Of a stretch of DNA of 64,000 nucleotides, positions 62,038-64,000 are shown one piece after another (within the stretch, counting starts at the first letter, position 1; each line of letters starts with the position of its first letter). This DNA is from JAHEJE01 sp965216335 (GTDB lineage Bacteria; Pseudomonadota; Alphaproteobacteria; Rhizobiales; Aestuariivirgaceae): assembly GCA_965216335.1 (NCBI GenBank), contig OZ244154.1, positions 3,410,001 to 3,474,000 on the forward strand, written 5' to 3'. A model generated the notes under the pieces. That model made no database searches, was not told the DNA's origin, and saw nothing but the letters and a program-made list of their open reading frames with translations. The position numbers and the translations under genes were made by a program.

Positions 62038-62407
62038 GGAAAAGATGTATTGCGTGACCGCGCCAGCCAACCTGGATGCGACGTTTGCGGCCCTTGCTGA
62101 CTCAACCCGGCGGGCAATCCTGTTGCGGCTGGCACAGGGCGAGGCTTCGGTCACCGAACTGGCAGCGCCGTTCGCGATCAGTCAGCCGGCTGTATCCAAG
62201 CATCTCAAGGTTCTGGAGCACGCCGGACTGATCGGCAGGAATATAGATAGGCAGCGTCGACCGGCCCGACTGAATGCCAAGCCGATGGCCGATGCTGTGA
62301 GTTGGCTTGCGGAGTTCAAACAGTTTTGGGCGTCGAGTTTCGACCAGCTTGACGGGCTGCTGGAAGAACTGAAGCTGGCGGAAGCAGGAGGTCCGGAGAA
62401 TGAGTGA
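62030..62407 (+). CDS. ArsR family transcriptional regulator
   Basis: 125 residues from ATG 62030; further ATGs at 62036 and 62045 are possible starts. Winged HTH: FAALADSTRRAILLRLAQGE, VTELAAPFAISQPAVSKHLKVLEHAGLI, then a basic wing. No metal-binding Cys cluster, so it belongs to the group paired with AHSA1 proteins. Its end overlaps the AHSA1 gene by 8 bp. Likely represses the pair through the palindrome at its promoter. Confidence 0.88.
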   Translation: MVMEKMYCVTAPANLDATFAALADSTRRAILLRLAQGEASVTELAAPFAISQPAVSKHLKVLEHAGLIGRNIDRQRRPARLNAKPMADAVSWLAEFKQFWASSFDQLDGLLEELKLAEAGGPENE

Positions 62408-62894
62408 GTTGCCGACATACGTGCTGGAGCGCCTTTTCGATGCGCCACGCGAACTGGTCTGGAGAACCTGGACGGAACCGGAGTTGCTGGCCCATTGGTA
62501 TGGCCCCGGCATCGAGACGGTCATCCATCGCCTCGACGTGAAGCCCGGCGGCCTTTGGCTGAATGAAATGAAACGGGGCGCCAACTCCATGTACCAGCGC
62601 GCCGAATACATCGAGGTTGCGCCGCCCGAGCGTCTGGTCATGCTGATGTCGTCCACCGACGAGGCATGGACCGTCACAGCCAATCCCATGATGGCCGATT
62701 GGCCAAAGGTGCTTCTGACGACAGTGACGTTTGCCCAACAAGGTGCCCAGACCAAGATGCAACTCGTGTGGGCGCCGCATGAGGCCAGCGAGGCGGAAAT
62801 CGCGTGTTTCTCAGCCTCCATCGAAGGTATGGGCAAGGGTTGGGGCGCCGGCATGGACCTGCTTGCCGAACTGTTGAAGGAACTGCAGGTTTGA
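62400..62894 (+). CDS. AHSA1/SRPBCC domain protein
   Basis: 164 residues: LERLFDAPRELVWRTWTEPE then LLAHWYGP, LDVKPGGLWLNEM, YIEVAPPERLVM, and the C-terminal helix EGMGKGWGAGMDLLAELLKE. This is the Bet v 1-like hydrophobic-pocket fold. Overlap ATGAGTGA with the ArsR stop indicates translational coupling. These pairs are widespread; ligand and role are unknown. Confidence 0.88.
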   Translation: MSELPTYVLERLFDAPRELVWRTWTEPELLAHWYGPGIETVIHRLDVKPGGLWLNEMKRGANSMYQRAEYIEVAPPERLVMLMSSTDEAWTVTANPMMADWPKVLLTTVTFAQQGAQTKMQLVWAPHEASEAEIACFSASIEGMGKGWGAGMDLLAELLKELQV

Positions 62895-62922
62895 TCTCAT
62901 ACGCCGGTCACGCAGGCGAGAG

Positions 62923-64000
62923 TTACAACTCCGCAATCGCCTCCACGCAGGCTTGAACCTCGTCGCCCGTATTGTAGTGCGCCAGGCCGATGCGCAGGAC
63001 GCCGCCCTTGTCGAGCAGGCCGAGGCGGGCCAGTGGTTCGAGCGCATAGTTGTGGCCCGACCAGACGAAAATGTTTTTCGCCGCCAGCGCCCTGGCCATG
63101 TCTGCCGGGTCGTACCCCTCGCGGGTGATCGACACGGTTGGTACGCGCCGCGCCAGGGCGTTGTCGGAGGTGATGCCCTGGATCTTCACCCCGGGGATGT
63201 CCTGCAGGCCGGCGATCAATTGGCGGGTCAGACCCTTCTCATAAACATCGAGCCGCGTCATGCCGGAGACGATCTGCGATCTGAAGTCGCTGCCCTCGCC
63301 GAGCGAGGCGATGTACTCCACCGCGCCGAGCACGCCGGCCAGGCTCTCGCGCGGCGCCGAGCCGAGTTCGAACCGGTCGGGCAGGGCCTTCTGCGCCGGG
63401 CGCACCTGATAGGCGAACATTTCCTCCAGCAGCGCCTCGCGACCCCACAGCACACCCTGATGCGGACCGAAGAACTTGTACGGCGAGGCAACGAAGAAGT
63501 CGCAGCCGATGGCCTGCACGTCGACCGCCACATGCGGCGCATACTGTACGGCGTCGATATAGGTCAGCGCGCCCGCGTCGCGGGCCTTGGCGCACAGCCG
63601 GGCGATGTCGTTGATCGTACCGGTGCAGTTCGACGCCCCGCCGACGGCGACCAGCTTCGTCCTGTCGGTCAGGACGTCGTCGAGAACATCGTCCTCGAAT
63701 TCGAAGGTCTCCGGATCGAAGTCGATCCACTTTACCGTCATGCCGACGTCTTCGGCCATCAGCATCCACGGCGCCACGTTGCCGTCATGGTCCATGCGCG
63801 ACAGCACGATCTCGTCGCCGGGCTTGAACTGCCTGGCCAGGCACCGGGAGAAATGCAGGGTCAGCGCCGTCATCGACTGGCCGAACACGATCTCGCGCGG
63901 CGAGGGGGCATTGTAGAACGCCGCCATCGCCTGATGAGCCTCGTCGACCAGCGCCTCGGCTGCCTTCGTGGTGGTGAAGAAACCGCCCAGGTTGGCGTTG
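62923..64000 (-). CDS. class V aminotransferase, cysteine desulfurase-like (5' end outside the window)
   Basis: At least 359 residues; the frame runs unbroken to the right edge (NANLGGFFTTTKAAEALVDE just inside it), so the start is missing. Motifs: IVFGQSMTALTLHFSR, SRMDHDGNVAPW, YIDAVQYAPHVAVDVQAIGC, and PLP lysine in VASPYKFFGPHQGVLWG. The subgroup is the SufS/Csd-like class V family, but these often act on other substrates. Ends 28 bp after the convergent AHSA1 gene. Confidence 0.85.
   Translation of the reverse strand, partial: NANLGGFFTTTKAAEALVDEAHQAMAAFYNAPSPREIVFGQSMTALTLHFSRCLARQFKPGDEIVLSRMDHDGNVAPWMLMAEDVGMTVKWIDFDPETFEFEDDVLDDVLTDRTKLVAVGGASNCTGTINDIARLCAKARDAGALTYIDAVQYAPHVAVDVQAIGCDFFVASPYKFFGPHQGVLWGREALLEEMFAYQVRPAQKALPDRFELGSAPRESLAGVLGAVEYIASLGEGSDFRSQIVSGMTRLDVYEKGLTRQLIAGLQDIPGVKIQGITSDNALARRVPTVSITREGYDPADMARALAAKNIFVWSGHNYALEPLARLGLLDKGGVLRIGLAHYNTGDEVQACVEAIAEL

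Overview
The window is GC-rich with long, tightly packed genes. It carries a nearly complete bacterial hopanoid pathway, a putrescine uptake and degradation set, and intergenic palindromes of a kind common in Hyphomicrobiales (Rhizobiales). I infer an alphaproteobacterium of that order; genus cannot be read from the sequence. No rRNA, tRNA or CRISPR was recognised.

Layout. 0.5-5.4 kb (-): a PadR regulator, membrane-fusion protein and RND efflux pump. 5.5-21.2 kb: hopanoid biosynthesis on both strands. On + are hpnO, hpnN and hpnH. On - are an alpha/beta hydrolase, hpnC, hpnB, dxs, hpnD, hpnE, shc and hpnG. Together they run from isoprenoid precursor supply through squalene and hopene to adenosylhopane and an amino-hopanoid, plus export to the outer membrane. 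21.5-31.3 kb: polyamine catabolism (spuC-like aminotransferase, potFHIG transporter, two glutamine-synthetase-like gamma-glutamylpolyamine ligases, a GST).

31.5-35.8 kb (-): the most unusual locus. It encodes a His-rich protein of unknown function and, translationally coupled to it, an exported formylglycine-generating-enzyme-like protein with a non-canonical Cys pair. Next comes a 605-residue exported protein built from nearly 60 Asn-Pro-Cys repeats fused to a cytochrome-P460-type domain with one CxxCH heme site. A degenerate nuclease-fold protein follows. I propose a modification-enzyme/Cys-rich-substrate pair.

37.5-40.8 kb: a small accessory island. A higBA toxin-antitoxin locus has its toxin split by an IS256-family element with an 8-bp target duplication and a partly duplicated 3' end. 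The antitoxin is intact, and next to it lies a NucS-like nuclease fused to what looks like a PUA/EVE-type domain.

40.9-51.3 kb: metabolic genes (TPP enzyme, Sel1-like membrane protein, orphan TAXI-type binding protein, phosphate acetyltransferase, TSUP permease, class IV aminotransferase, a cyclase-GFA fusion, cupin, alanine dehydrogenase with divergent Lrp regulator). 51.5-57.1 kb: an AT-richer orphan membrane protein and a large RTX adhesin with four exact-length 276-bp repeats. 57.2-64 kb: a MocR regulator divergent from an omega-aminotransferase, betaine-homocysteine methyltransferase behind a perfect palindrome, an ArsR/AHSA1 pair, and a class V aminotransferase cut by the right edge.

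Two families of long inverted-repeat intergenic elements (three full copies each) are scattered between the metabolic genes.
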